Positions 37,922 to 45,813 are shown, counted from the stretch's first letter. The stretch: 47,971 nt of DNA from Agromyces mediolanus (GCF_014648575.1 NZ_BMRJ01000001.1:1505600-1553570); one strand, 5' to 3'. Notes: generated by a model from the sequence alone, not told the origin. Numbers and translations are program-made.

Positions 37922-39444
37922 GCTTCCAGCAGGACCCGAGCGAGGTGCTCGCGCGCCTCGGCGCGCTCCGCGAGGGCGACGCGCCGACCCACGGCGGACG
38001 GGTGCTCTCCTACGTCTACGACTCCGGCCGGGCGGAACTCGACGAGCTCGCCGCCGGTGCCGCCCGACTCGTGCAGCCGGTGAACGGGCTCGACCCCACC
38101 ACCTTCACCTCGGTCGCCGTCATGGAGCGCGAGCTCGTCGCCTTCGCCCGAGAGGCCTTCCACGGCGACGCCGAGGTCGTCGGCTCGGCCACCTCCGGCG
38201 GCACCGAGAGCTGCCTGCTCGCCGTGAAGACCGCCCGAGACGTCTGGCGGGCGGCAGGCGGCACCGGACGGCCCCGCCTCGTCGCCCCGTCGACCGTGCA
38301 CGCCGCCTTCCATAAGGCCGCCGAGCTCTTCGACCTCGAGCTCGAACTCGTCCCCGTGAGCGCCTACGACGGACGCCCCGACCCCGCGGCCTTCGCCGAG
38401 CGTCTCGGGCCCGACGTGGCGCTCGCGGTCGTGAGCGCCCCCTCGTATCCCTTCGCCTCGCTCGACCCCGTCGCCGAGATCGCGGCGTTCGCCGAGGCTG
38501 CGGGCGTCCCGCTCCACGTCGACGCCTGCATCGGCGGCTTCGCGCTCGCGTTCTGGCCCGAGCCGCTCCCCGCCTGGGATTTCCGCGTCCCGGGCGTCAC
38601 GAGCCTCTCCGCCGACCTGCACAAGTACGGCTACGCGCCCAAGGGCGTCTCGGTGCTGCTCACCCGCGGTCGCGACCGCCAGCGGCACCAGTACTTCGCG
38701 ACGACGGGATGGCCCGGCTACCCGGTCGTGAACCCCACCCTCGCCGGCTCGAAGCCCGCCGGTCCGCTCGCCGCGGCCTGGGCCATCACGCAGGCGCTCG
38801 GGCGTCCGGGCTTCGCCGAGCTGACCGCCGAGGCGGCCAGAGCGACGGCCGCGATCATCGACGCCGTGCGCGGCATCGCCGGCTTGCGCCTCGTGGGCGA
38901 GCCGATCGGACCGCTGCTCGCGGTCGAGTCCGATCTCGACGTCGAGCCCGAGCAGCGGGTCGACCCGCACCGCTGGGCCGACGCCGCGCTCGCCGCGGGC
39001 TGGCAGCTGCAGCTGCAGCCCGGCTTCGCCCAGCCCGGGGGAGCGGCGCTTCCGCGCACCGCGCATCTCACCGTCACGCCCGTGACCGAGCGGGTGCTGC
39101 CCGAACTGCTGCCGGCGCTCGTCGGCGCGGCCGACGCGGTGCGCGGCCTGCCGCCGATCGACGGCGCCGCGGTACTCGGCGAGCTCCTCGCCGCCCGGCC
39201 GGAGCTTGCCGCGGCGCTCCTGCCGAGCGCCGAGGGCGGCGCGGGCGCAGCCGGACCGCTCGAGCCGAGCTCGGACCAGGCGGCCGCGCTCTTGGGCTCG
39301 CTGGGGCTGCTCGGCGGCGAGGCGCCGCTCGCGACGCGACTCGCGCCGGTGCTCGCCCTCGTCGAGGTCCTGCCGAGGCCGCTCACCGAGCGGTTGCTCG
39401 TCGAGCTCCTGGCGCGCGCCGTGGAGCCCGTCGAGGCATCCTGA
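37918..39444 (+). CDS. PLP-dependent lyase/decarboxylase, sphingosine-1-phosphate-lyase-like
   Basis: Group II PLP decarboxylase fold, 508 residues. The core reads VVGSATSGGTESCLLAVKTA, VHAAFHKAAELF, LHVDACIGGFALAF, then DFRVPGVTSLSADLHKYGYA with PLP lysine K236 and PKGVSVLL, then TLAGSKPAGPLAAAWA. The last three blocks closely resemble eukaryotic sphingosine-1-phosphate lyase (HKYGYAPKG). A C-terminal extension of about 95 residues (from about 413) is helical and Ala/Leu-rich. Translation coupled to the symporter (ATGA). The true reaction could also be an amino acid decarboxylation. Confidence 0.85.
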   Translation: MSFQQDPSEVLARLGALREGDAPTHGGRVLSYVYDSGRAELDELAAGAARLVQPVNGLDPTTFTSVAVMERELVAFAREAFHGDAEVVGSATSGGTESCLLAVKTARDVWRAAGGTGRPRLVAPSTVHAAFHKAAELFDLELELVPVSAYDGRPDPAAFAERLGPDVALAVVSAPSYPFASLDPVAEIAAFAEAAGVPLHVDACIGGFALAFWPEPLPAWDFRVPGVTSLSADLHKYGYAPKGVSVLLTRGRDRQRHQYFATTGWPGYPVVNPTLAGSKPAGPLAAAWAITQALGRPGFAELTAEAARATAAIIDAVRGIAGLRLVGEPIGPLLAVESDLDVEPEQRVDPHRWADAALAAGWQLQLQPGFAQPGGAALPRTAHLTVTPVTERVLPELLPALVGAADAVRGLPPIDGAAVLGELLAARPELAAALLPSAEGGAGAAGPLEPSSDQAAALLGSLGLLGGEAPLATRLAPVLALVEVLPRPLTERLLVELLARAVEPVEAS

Positions 39445-39475
39445 CCCCGGCCTCTCGGGGCGGGACGGGGCGGGC

Positions 39476-40696
39476 TCAGCGGAGCGAGACGTCGAGACGC
39501 CGGCCGGCGAGATTGCGCGGACGGGCCGCGAGCTCGCCCGCCAGCTGTTCGATCGCGCGTGCGGCCGGATCGTCGGGTGCGGCGTGCACGACCGGATCGC
39601 CGGCGTCGCCGCCCTCCCGGAGCGCGACCGACAACGGCACGCTCGCGAGCAGCGGCACCGGGGCGTCCTGCCCCTCTGAGAGCCGCCGGGCGACCTCGGC
39701 GCCGCCGCCGGAGCCGAACAGCTCGAGCACGGTGCCGTCCGGTCCGGCGAGGCCGGCCATGTTCTCGACGACGCCGATGAGCCGCTGACCGGTCTGCCGG
39801 GCGACGACCCCCGAGCGCTCGGCGACATCGGCTGCCGCCGGCTGCGGGGTCGTCACGACGACCACCTCGGCGTTCGGCAGCAGCTGGCCGAGCGAGATGG
39901 CGATGTCGCCCGTCCCCGGCGGAAGATCCACGAGGAGCACGTCGAGGTCACCGAAGTACACGTCGGTGAGGAACTGCGAGAGCGTGCGGTGCAGCATCGG
40001 TCCGCGCCAGGCCACGGCGACCGAGGACGCGCGCTGGCCGGGCTCCGTCGGCTCGATGAACATGCCGATCGAGATGGTCTTCACCCCGTGCGCCACGGGC
40101 GGCAGAATCATCTCGTCGACCCGCGTCGGCTTGGCCGGGGTGCCCTCCGCGTCGACGAGGCCCAGGAGGGCGGGGATCGAGAAGCCGTGCACATCGGCGT
40201 CGACGAGGCCCACCGCGAGACCGCGCGCGGCGAGCGCGACGGCGAGGTTCGCCGTGATCGTCGACTTGCCGACGCCGCCCTTGCCGCTCGTGATCGCGAT
40301 CACCCGCGTCAGGGTGCCCGGCCCGAAGGGGTTGCCCCGCGGGCGGCCGGCGCGCAGTCGCTCGGTGAGGGCGTTCCGCTGGGCGGGCGTCATCACGGTG
40401 AGTTCGACGTCGGCGTTGCCGGCGCCGGCCACGGACTCGGCGGCCGTGCGGACGTCGCGCTCGATGCGGTCGGATGCCGGGCAGCCGACGATCGTGAGCC
40501 GGACGACCACCCGGACGCGGCCCGACTCGTCGGCCGTCACCGACTCGATCATGTCCAGCTCGGGCAGCGGCCGGCGGATCTCCGGATCGGTCACGCCGCC
40601 GAGCGCCGCGGAGACGCGACGCTCGAGCTCGGCGGGGGACCTCCCGCTCGCGCCCGTGTGCGCCGCGGCGCCCGCGTCGGGGTCAGGATGCGGCAT
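39476..40696 (-). CDS. mrp: Mrp/ApbC-family Fe-S carrier P-loop ATPase
   Basis: 406 residues. N-terminal MIP18/DUF59 domain (about 25-110; GGVTDPEIRRPLPELDM), then the MinD-like NTPase with deviant Walker A ITSGKGGVGKSTITANLAVA, VDADVHGFSIPALLG and LLVDLPPGTGDIAISL. The usual CxxC pair that bridges a [4Fe-4S] cluster is missing; the region reads VVENMAGLAGPDGT, as I recall for other actinobacterial members. ATG at 40696, overlapping the DUF1003 gene by 14 bases, with GGAGGCGGAGC upstream. Confidence 0.92.
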   Translation of the reverse strand: MPHPDPDAGAAAHTGASGRSPAELERRVSAALGGVTDPEIRRPLPELDMIESVTADESGRVRVVVRLTIVGCPASDRIERDVRTAAESVAGAGNADVELTVMTPAQRNALTERLRAGRPRGNPFGPGTLTRVIAITSGKGGVGKSTITANLAVALAARGLAVGLVDADVHGFSIPALLGLVDAEGTPAKPTRVDEMILPPVAHGVKTISIGMFIEPTEPGQRASSVAVAWRGPMLHRTLSQFLTDVYFGDLDVLLVDLPPGTGDIAISLGQLLPNAEVVVVTTPQPAAADVAERSGVVARQTGQRLIGVVENMAGLAGPDGTVLELFGSGGGAEVARRLSEGQDAPVPLLASVPLSVALREGGDAGDPVVHAAPDDPAARAIEQLAGELAARPRNLAGRRLDVSLR

Positions 40697-41201
40697 GCTC
40701 CGCCTCCTCCTCGTCGCGGCGGTCGAGCTCGTCGAGGATCTGGCGCAGCTCCTGACGGATGAACTCCTTGGAGGCGAGCTCCTTCACGGCGAGGCGGAGC
40801 GCGACGACCTCGCGGGCGAGGTACTCGGTGTCGGCGAGGTTGCGCTCGGCGCGCTGACGGTCCTGCTGGATCTGCACGCGGTCGCGGTCGTCCTGGCGGT
40901 TCTGCGCGAGCAGGATGAGCGGCGCGGCGTAGCTCGCCTGCAGGGAGAGGATGAGCGTCAGTACCGTGAAGCCGAACGCCTGCGAGTCGAAGCGCCACTC
41001 CTCGGGGGCGTAGCTGTTCCACATCAGCCAGGCGACGCAGAACACGGTGAGGCCGAGCAGGAACCAGGGCGTGCCCATCGCCCGCGCCACCCACTCGGTG
41101 AAGCGGCCGAATCGGTCGCGGTCGCCCGAGAGGCGGAAGGGCGACGATCGCAGCATGCCCTTCGGGGTGTCGAATCGCCGGTCGTCGTCAGCGCGTGCCA
41201 T
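40683..41201 (-). CDS. DUF1003 membrane protein
   Basis: 172 residues. Two membrane segments (about 44-62, PWFLLGLTVFCVAWLMW; and 75-100, FGFTVLTLILSLQASYAAPLIL) followed by the family hallmark LLAQNRQDDRDRVQIQQDRQ and RAERNLADTEYL, then a coiled coil. Function unknown. ATG at 41201 with AGGAGGG upstream. Overlaps both neighbours by 14 bases, so it is produced together with the MgtE-N/CBS protein and Mrp. Confidence 0.92.
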   Translation of the reverse strand: MARADDDRRFDTPKGMLRSSPFRLSGDRDRFGRFTEWVARAMGTPWFLLGLTVFCVAWLMWNSYAPEEWRFDSQAFGFTVLTLILSLQASYAAPLILLAQNRQDDRDRVQIQQDRQRAERNLADTEYLAREVVALRLAVKELASKEFIRQELRQILDELDRRDEEEAEHAAS

Positions 41202-42519
41202 CGCCTGCCCTCCTTCCCTGCGGGATGGGGATGCTCCCCGTGGTCAGCTGCGCGCGGGCGGTCGCCCGGCGAGTGAGTTCGTCCTCCTCGGGGTGACTTC
41301 GCCAGTCGTCCGGAAGCAGGTAGTCGAGCACGTCATCGATGGTCACCACCCCGACGAGTCGATGCTTCTCGTCGACGACCGGCACCGAGACGAGGTCGTA
41401 GCTTGCGAGGATGCGGCTGACCTCCGCGGCCGAGGTGTCGGCACGCACCGGCTCGAGGCCCTGGTCGATGAGCGAGCCCAGTCGCTCGTGCGGCGGGTAG
41501 CGGAGCATCCGCTGGAAGTGCACGATGCCGAGGAAGCGCCCGGTCGGCGCCTCGTACGGCGGCAGCGTGACGCAGACCGCGGCGCCGAGCGCGGGCGGCA
41601 GGTCGTGCCGGCGGATGAGCGCGAGCCCCTCTGCGACGGTCGCGTCGGCCGAGACGATGATGGGCTCCGTGGTCATCAGACCGCCGGCGGTGTCGGGGCC
41701 GTAGGAGAGCAGGAGACGCACGTCCTCCGCCTCCTCGGGCTCCATGAGTTCGAGCAGGTGCTCGCCGCGCTCCTCGGGCAGCTGGGCGATGAGGTCGGCG
41801 GCGTCGTCGGGCTGCATGCGGTCGAGCACGTCGGCGGCGCGGTCGTCGCCGAGGCCCGCGAGGATCGTGACCTGCTCCGACTCGGGCATCTCCTCGAGCA
41901 CGTCGGCGAGGCGCTCGTCGGGGAGCTCCTCGGCGACCTCCTGGCGGCGCTGGGGCGGCAGGTCGAGCAGGGTGTTGGCGAGGTCGGCGGGCTTCAGCTC
42001 GGAGTACGTCGCGATGAGCTGCTCGGCGGACTGCGCCTCTCCCGGCGCGTTCGCCTCGCGCACCTCGCGCCAGGTGACGTAGGCGGACTGCCCCTTCGCG
42101 AACGGCGAGGCGCTCGCCTTCGGCCGACGCACGAAGAGCTGGTCGACCTCCCACTCGCCGGGCTCGCGCTCCTCGATCGCGACGTCCTCGATGGTGGCCT
42201 GCCCGCTGCCGTCGTTGAAGGCGACCTTGCGGCCCAGCATCTCGGCGATGACGCGCACCTCACCGCCGCGCTGCTCGAAGCGGCGGAGGTTGATGAGCCC
42301 GGTCGTGATGACCTGGCCGCCGCCGATGGAGGTGACGCGGCCGATGGAGAGGAAGACGCGGCGCTTGCCCGGCACCTCGACGATGAGCCCGACGACCCGG
42401 GGCGGGTCCGATTTGCGGTAGACGACGAGGACATCGCGCACGCGGCCGACCCGATCGCCGGCGGGGTCGAAGACGGCGCACCCGGCAAGTCGGGCGACGA
42501 AGACTCTCGTGGCGCTCAC
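41188..42519 (-). CDS. MgtE N-terminal / CBS-domain protein without channel domain
   Basis: 443 residues. An N-terminal PRC-barrel-like pair (about 1-150; DPAGDRVGRVRDVLVVYR and WEVDQLFVRR), the MgtE N superhelical domain (about 185-290; LANTLLDLPPQRRQEVAEEL, DDRAADVLDRMQPDDAADL) and two CBS domains (about 290-420; GGLMTTEPIIVSADATVAEG, DLVSVPVVDEKHRLVGVV, TIDDVLDYLLPDDW). The membrane channel of MgtE is absent. GTG at 42519 with TAGGTT ending 7 bases upstream. Likely a soluble sensor of Mg2+ or nucleotides acting with the DUF1003 membrane protein; inferred. Confidence 0.88.
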   Translation of the reverse strand: MSATRVFVARLAGCAVFDPAGDRVGRVRDVLVVYRKSDPPRVVGLIVEVPGKRRVFLSIGRVTSIGGGQVITTGLINLRRFEQRGGEVRVIAEMLGRKVAFNDGSGQATIEDVAIEEREPGEWEVDQLFVRRPKASASPFAKGQSAYVTWREVREANAPGEAQSAEQLIATYSELKPADLANTLLDLPPQRRQEVAEELPDERLADVLEEMPESEQVTILAGLGDDRAADVLDRMQPDDAADLIAQLPEERGEHLLELMEPEEAEDVRLLLSYGPDTAGGLMTTEPIIVSADATVAEGLALIRRHDLPPALGAAVCVTLPPYEAPTGRFLGIVHFQRMLRYPPHERLGSLIDQGLEPVRADTSAAEVSRILASYDLVSVPVVDEKHRLVGVVTIDDVLDYLLPDDWRSHPEEDELTRRATARAQLTTGSIPIPQGRRAGDGTR

Positions 42520-42526
42520 GGATACC

Positions 42527-42532
42527 AACCTA
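42527..42532 (-). promoter_or_regulatory. Putative -10 (TAGGTT) of the MgtE-N/CBS gene
   Basis: TAGGTT on the minus strand ends 7 bases (GGTATCC) before the GTG at 42519, again a leaderless geometry. Confidence 0.4.
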
Positions 42533-42576
42533 GTCCCCGGTCCTGAACGCGGAGCCCGTCGGAGCCCCGGCGCTCC

Positions 42577-42709
42577 GAGCTCATCGAGGGGTGGGGTGGT
42601 TCCCCGAGTTCGTCGAGGGGTGGGGTGGTTCCCCGAGTTCGTCGAGGGGTGGGGTGGTTCCCCGAGCTCGTCGATGGGTGGGGTGGTTCCCCGAGCTCGT
42701 CGAAGGGGC
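42577..42709. repeat. 29-bp tandem repeat, four full units and a partial
   Basis: Units at 42577-42605, 42606-42634, 42635-42663, 42664-42692 and a partial at 42693-42709. Each starts GAGYTCRTCGA and ends GTGGGGTGGTTCCCC; units 2 and 3 are identical. There are no spacers. The last partial unit forms a 13-bp stem (one mismatch) with the first dispersed repeat copy downstream. The array fills the 324-base gap between two divergent genes; apart from this and the promoters I see nothing coding there. Confidence 0.9.
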
Positions 42710-42713
42710 TTCC

Positions 42714-42736
42714 GCTTCGACAAGCTCAGCGGACCA
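42714..42736. repeat. Dispersed intergenic repeat, copy 1
   Basis: GCTTCGACAAGCTCAGCGG then ACCA. Identical to the copy at 42740, near-identical to the one at 21513. CTTCGACAAGCTC is complementary to GAGCTCGTCGAAG of the last tandem unit except at one position. Confidence 0.85.
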
Positions 42737-42739
42737 AGC

Positions 42740-42762
42740 GCTTCGACAAGCTCAGCGGACCA
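42740..42762. repeat. Dispersed intergenic repeat, copy 2
   Basis: Identical 23 bases to copy 1, starting 26 bases after it. Confidence 0.85.
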
Positions 42763-42831
42763 GCCGGTCGTGTTCGCTCCTGGCGCGTCCGTTCCGGGCA
42801 CGATTCTCCGGCTCAGCCGAGGTGCGCGTGG

Positions 42832-42837
42832 GACAAT
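42832..42837 (+). promoter_or_regulatory. Putative -10 (GACAAT), leaderless type
   Basis: GACAAT ends 6 bases (GGCGCC) before the ATG at 42844. Confidence 0.45.
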
Positions 42838-42843
42838 GGCGCC

Positions 42844-43689
42844 ATGAGCAGCTCTTCGCCGTTCGGCGGCCGCCTGGCCCAAGCGTTCCCGACCCTGCCC
42901 AAGGGTGAGACGGTCGCGAGCTACGAGACCTACGCCGAGGCGCAGGCCGCCGTCGACCGGCTCGCGAAGGCCGAGTTCCCGGTGAAGGAGCTCGCGATCG
43001 TCGGCACCGACCTCACGAGCGTCGAGCGCATCACCGGCAAGCTCACCTGGGGGCGCGTCGCGGGCGGCGGTGCGCTGTCCGGCGCGTGGTTCGGCCTCTT
43101 CCTGGGCCTGCTGTTCTTCATCTTCGCGCCGAGCGGGCCGACGCTCGGCATCCTGGGCGCCGCGGTGCTCATCGGAGCCGGCTTCGGCATGGTCTTCGGA
43201 CTCGTCTCGTACTCGATCAACCGCCGACGGCGGGACTTCACCTCGGTCATGCAGGTGCTCGCCACCAGGTACGCGATCATCGCCGAACCGCAGCACGTCG
43301 ACCGCGCACGCAATGTGCTCGGCGTCGACGCGCCGCCCGCCGCGACGCAGACCGGCGGCGGCTGGTCGACCGGCTGGTCGTCGCGCGACGACGCCGCCCG
43401 ATCGAATGCGAGCGCCACGCCCGTCGTGGATGCGCCGACGGCGACTGCCGGACCGGCGGCTCCCGGGGCCCCGGCCGAGGGCTCTGGTGAGGAGGGGCGC
43501 CCGCTGACCTACGGCGAAGCACTGGACGCCGAGCGGCGCGCGAAGGCTCGCGAGGCGGCGGCCCGGGCGGCGGAGCAGCGTGCCGCAGCTGAGCAGGCTG
43601 CGCGCGAGGCTGCGGCGGCCGAGGCATCCGCGCCCGCCGACTCCACGGTCGAGCCGCCGAACTCCGACACCGAGCGCCCGCGCGACTGA
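42844..43689 (+). CDS. General-stress-protein-17M-like membrane protein
   Basis: 281 residues. N-terminal domain (about 20-70; ETVASYETYAEAQAAVDRLA, FPVKELAIVGTDL) matches the GSP17M-type fold, then two membrane helices (about 80-125, rich in GxxxG) and a long Ala/Glu/Arg tail that looks like a coiled coil. Mycobacteria have a similar gene near their mrp and MgtE-like genes. ATG at 42844 with a -10 six bases upstream. Role probably stress related; not established. Confidence 0.82.
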   Translation: MSSSSPFGGRLAQAFPTLPKGETVASYETYAEAQAAVDRLAKAEFPVKELAIVGTDLTSVERITGKLTWGRVAGGGALSGAWFGLFLGLLFFIFAPSGPTLGILGAAVLIGAGFGMVFGLVSYSINRRRRDFTSVMQVLATRYAIIAEPQHVDRARNVLGVDAPPAATQTGGGWSTGWSSRDDAARSNASATPVVDAPTATAGPAAPGAPAEGSGEEGRPLTYGEALDAERRAKAREAAARAAEQRAAAEQAAREAAAAEASAPADSTVEPPNSDTERPRD

Positions 43690-43752
43690 GCGGGAGTTCC
43701 GAGCGACCCTGAATCGGGCATCGCGTTGAGTTTCGCCGGAAACCTCCAGAAA

Positions 43753-43771
43753 CGCGATATATCGTGTCGCG
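43753..43771 (+). promoter_or_regulatory. Palindromic promoter region of the PGPGW gene
   Basis: CGCGA (43753-43757) and TCGCG (43767-43771) flank the palindrome CGATATATCG (43755-43764). A TATCGT within it ends 7 bases before the ATG at 43773. Confidence 0.35.
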
Positions 43772-43772
43772 C

Positions 43773-44090
43773 ATGGTGACCGAACGTGCGCTCGAGGTCG
43801 AGATCGCCGCGGGCGAGCGGCCCGACCGGCCGCTCAGGCGGATGCTCCGCGCGCTCCGCAGTGCGATCGGCCGCAGACCCTGGCTGTTGCGCGGCTATCG
43901 GATCGGCGTCGGCGTGCTCGGCGGCCTGGTGCTCGTCCCGCTCCCGGGCCCGGGTTGGCTGATCGTGTTCCTCGGCCTCGCCGTGCTCGGCACGGAGTTC
44001 GCGTGGGCGCAGCGCATCGCCGCGTGGCTCAAGCGTCGGCTGGCGAGCTTCTGGGCGTGGTGGCGGGCGCGCCGAGCAGCGCGCGCGTGA
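43773..44090 (+). CDS. PGPGW-motif transmembrane protein (TIGR02611-like)
   Basis: 105 residues. A basic N-terminal region (RPLRRMLRALRSAIGRRPWL) leads to helices around GYRIGVGVLGGLVLVPLPGP and GWLIVFLGLAVLGTEFAWA; the PLPGPGW turn between them is the family signature. The C-terminus is Arg/Trp-rich. ATG at 43773 preferred; GTG at 43764 would add three residues. No Shine-Dalgarno. Function unknown. Confidence 0.82.
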   Translation: MVTERALEVEIAAGERPDRPLRRMLRALRSAIGRRPWLLRGYRIGVGVLGGLVLVPLPGPGWLIVFLGLAVLGTEFAWAQRIAAWLKRRLASFWAWWRARRAARA

Positions 44091-44093
44091 GCG

Positions 44094-44133
44094 GGAACGG
44101 CGCGGAGCCGGCATCGCCGGTCCGCGCCGTTCC
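44094..44133. terminator. Bidirectional hairpin between PGPGW and pepP genes
   Basis: 13-bp stem GGAACGGCGCGGA / TCCGCGCCGTTCC with an inner 5-bp stem CCGGC-ATC-GCCGG and one bulged G. Confidence 0.75.
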
Positions 44134-44156
44134 GTCGTGGCTGGTGGCGCAGCGCC

Positions 44157-45731
44157 TCAGCCGCGCGCGCCCCGGACCCAGGCCTCGACCTCGGCGGCCG
44201 TGCGGGGGATCGCGGCGGACAAGTTCACCGCGCCGTCGGCGGTGACGACGATGTCGTCCTCGATGCGAACGCCGATGCCGCGGAACTCCTCGGGCACCGT
44301 CAGGTCGTCGGGCTGGAAGTAGAGGCCGGGCTCGATGGTGAACACCATGCCCTCCTGCAGCTCGCCGTCGAGGTAGAGCTCGCGTCGTGCCTGCGCGCAG
44401 TCGTGCACGTCGAGTCCGAGGTGGTGGCTCGTGCCGTGCACCATGTAGCGGCGGTGGAACTGGTTCTCGGGCTGCAGCGACTCCTCGGCCGACACGGGCA
44501 GGAACCCCCACTCGGCGGTCTTGCGGGCGATGACGGCCATGGCGGCCGCGTGCACCTCGCGGAAGACGATGCCGGGGCGCACGATCGCGAAGGCGGCGTC
44601 GGCGGCCTCGAGCACCGCCTCGTAGACCTGGCGCTGCACAGCGCTGAACTCGCCGTTCACCGGGAAGGTGCGGGTGATGTCGGCGGTGTAGTAGCTGTCC
44701 ATCTCGACGCCGGCGTCGAGCAGCACGAGATCGCCGGGGACGACGGGGCCGTCATTGCGGGTCCAGTGCAGGATCGTCGCGTGCGGGCCGGCCGCGGCGA
44801 TCGAGCCGTAGCCGACGTCGTTGCCCTCGAGGCGGGCGCGGGTGGCGAAGACGCCCTCGATGACGCGCTCGCCGCGCACCTCGCTCGTGATGCGGGGGAG
44901 TTCCTGCAGCACCTCGGTGAAGCCGCGCTGGGTGGCGTCGACGGCGGCGCGGAGCTCCGCGAGCTCGTACTCGTCCTTCGTGAGCCGCAGCTCGCTCAGG
45001 GCGCGCGCAAATTCGGCGTCGGGCTCGTGCTCGCCGCCGACCTCGAGCGAGAAGGGGGCGTCCTGCGCGTTCTCGCTGAGCGCGCGCTCGGCGGCGAAGC
45101 GGATGCGTGCGTGATCGATGCGCTCGGTGACCGCGGGGTCGGCCTCGCGGACGATCAGGGTCGCCGTGTCGGTGGCGTCGACGACCGCGTCGAAGCCGGA
45201 GAGGTCGGCGGCCGCGATCGCGAGCTCGGCGGCGACGTGCGCGACCGAGGGACGGGCGCCGATCCAGAACTCGCCGATCGCCGGGTTCGCGTAGAACTCC
45301 TCGGAGTCGCGGCCGGCGCGCTCGCGGAAGTAGACGGTGGCGTCGTGCCCGCCGACGCTGTTCGGCTCGAGCACGAGCACGGCGCCGGGCTCACTGTCGG
45401 AGCCCCAGCCGGTGAGGTGCGCGAACGCCGAGTGGGCGCGGAACGGGTAGTCGGTGTCGTTCGCCCGCTGCTTCATGTCGCCCGCCGGCACCACCAGGCG
45501 CTGACCCGGGAACTGGGCCGAGATCGCTGCGCGGCGCTCGGCCGCGTACGGCGCCTGGCGGCGTGCAGCGGGGAGCGCCTCGTCGCGCTCGGCCCAGCCG
45601 CTGCCGATGAAGTCCTTGAAGCCCTCGGAACCGGGGGTCGTCGAACGGTTCGCGTTGCGTCCGCTCTGCTCGTCGCTGTGCTCGCTCGCGCCCTCGGGCG
45701 CGGTCGTCGTCGAAGTATCGCTCGTGGCCAT
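44157..45731 (-). CDS. pepP: Xaa-Pro aminopeptidase (M24B)
   Basis: Removes N-terminal residues next to proline. 524 residues. A low-complexity Ser/Thr/Glu N-terminus of about 45 residues precedes the AMP_N domain (RRAAISAQFPGQRLVVPAGD). The pita-bread catalytic domain has metal ligands in LLDAGVEMDSYYTADITRTF, HGTSHHLGLDVHD, FTIEPGLYF and GIGVRIEDDIVVT, all intact. ATG at 45731 with GAGAAT six bases upstream and no typical Shine-Dalgarno (GGGGGC only). Confidence 0.94.
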   Translation of the reverse strand: MATSDTSTTTAPEGASEHSDEQSGRNANRSTTPGSEGFKDFIGSGWAERDEALPAARRQAPYAAERRAAISAQFPGQRLVVPAGDMKQRANDTDYPFRAHSAFAHLTGWGSDSEPGAVLVLEPNSVGGHDATVYFRERAGRDSEEFYANPAIGEFWIGARPSVAHVAAELAIAAADLSGFDAVVDATDTATLIVREADPAVTERIDHARIRFAAERALSENAQDAPFSLEVGGEHEPDAEFARALSELRLTKDEYELAELRAAVDATQRGFTEVLQELPRITSEVRGERVIEGVFATRARLEGNDVGYGSIAAAGPHATILHWTRNDGPVVPGDLVLLDAGVEMDSYYTADITRTFPVNGEFSAVQRQVYEAVLEAADAAFAIVRPGIVFREVHAAAMAVIARKTAEWGFLPVSAEESLQPENQFHRRYMVHGTSHHLGLDVHDCAQARRELYLDGELQEGMVFTIEPGLYFQPDDLTVPEEFRGIGVRIEDDIVVTADGAVNLSAAIPRTAAEVEAWVRGARG

Positions 45732-45737
45732 GCCCCC

Positions 45738-45743
45738 ATTCTC
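45738..45743 (-). promoter_or_regulatory. Putative -10 (GAGAAT) of pepP, leaderless type
   Basis: GAGAAT on the minus strand ends 6 bases (GGGGGC) before the ATG at 45731. Confidence 0.45.
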
Positions 45744-45813
45744 GCACCAGGAAGGTGGATGGCGGCCGGGAGCAGCCCTGCCGGAGGAGGGCCGCGCTGA
45801 GACGACGGCGGGC

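Noticed and set aside
42577..42709. CRISPR-like array
   Set aside because: The 29-bp units abut directly with no spacers and no cas genes are near, so this is a tandem repeat.
42591..42908. Short plus-strand coding frames running through the tandem repeats
   Set aside because: The 29-bp period is not a multiple of three, the products are low complexity, and no ribosome site exists; the gene starts at 42844.
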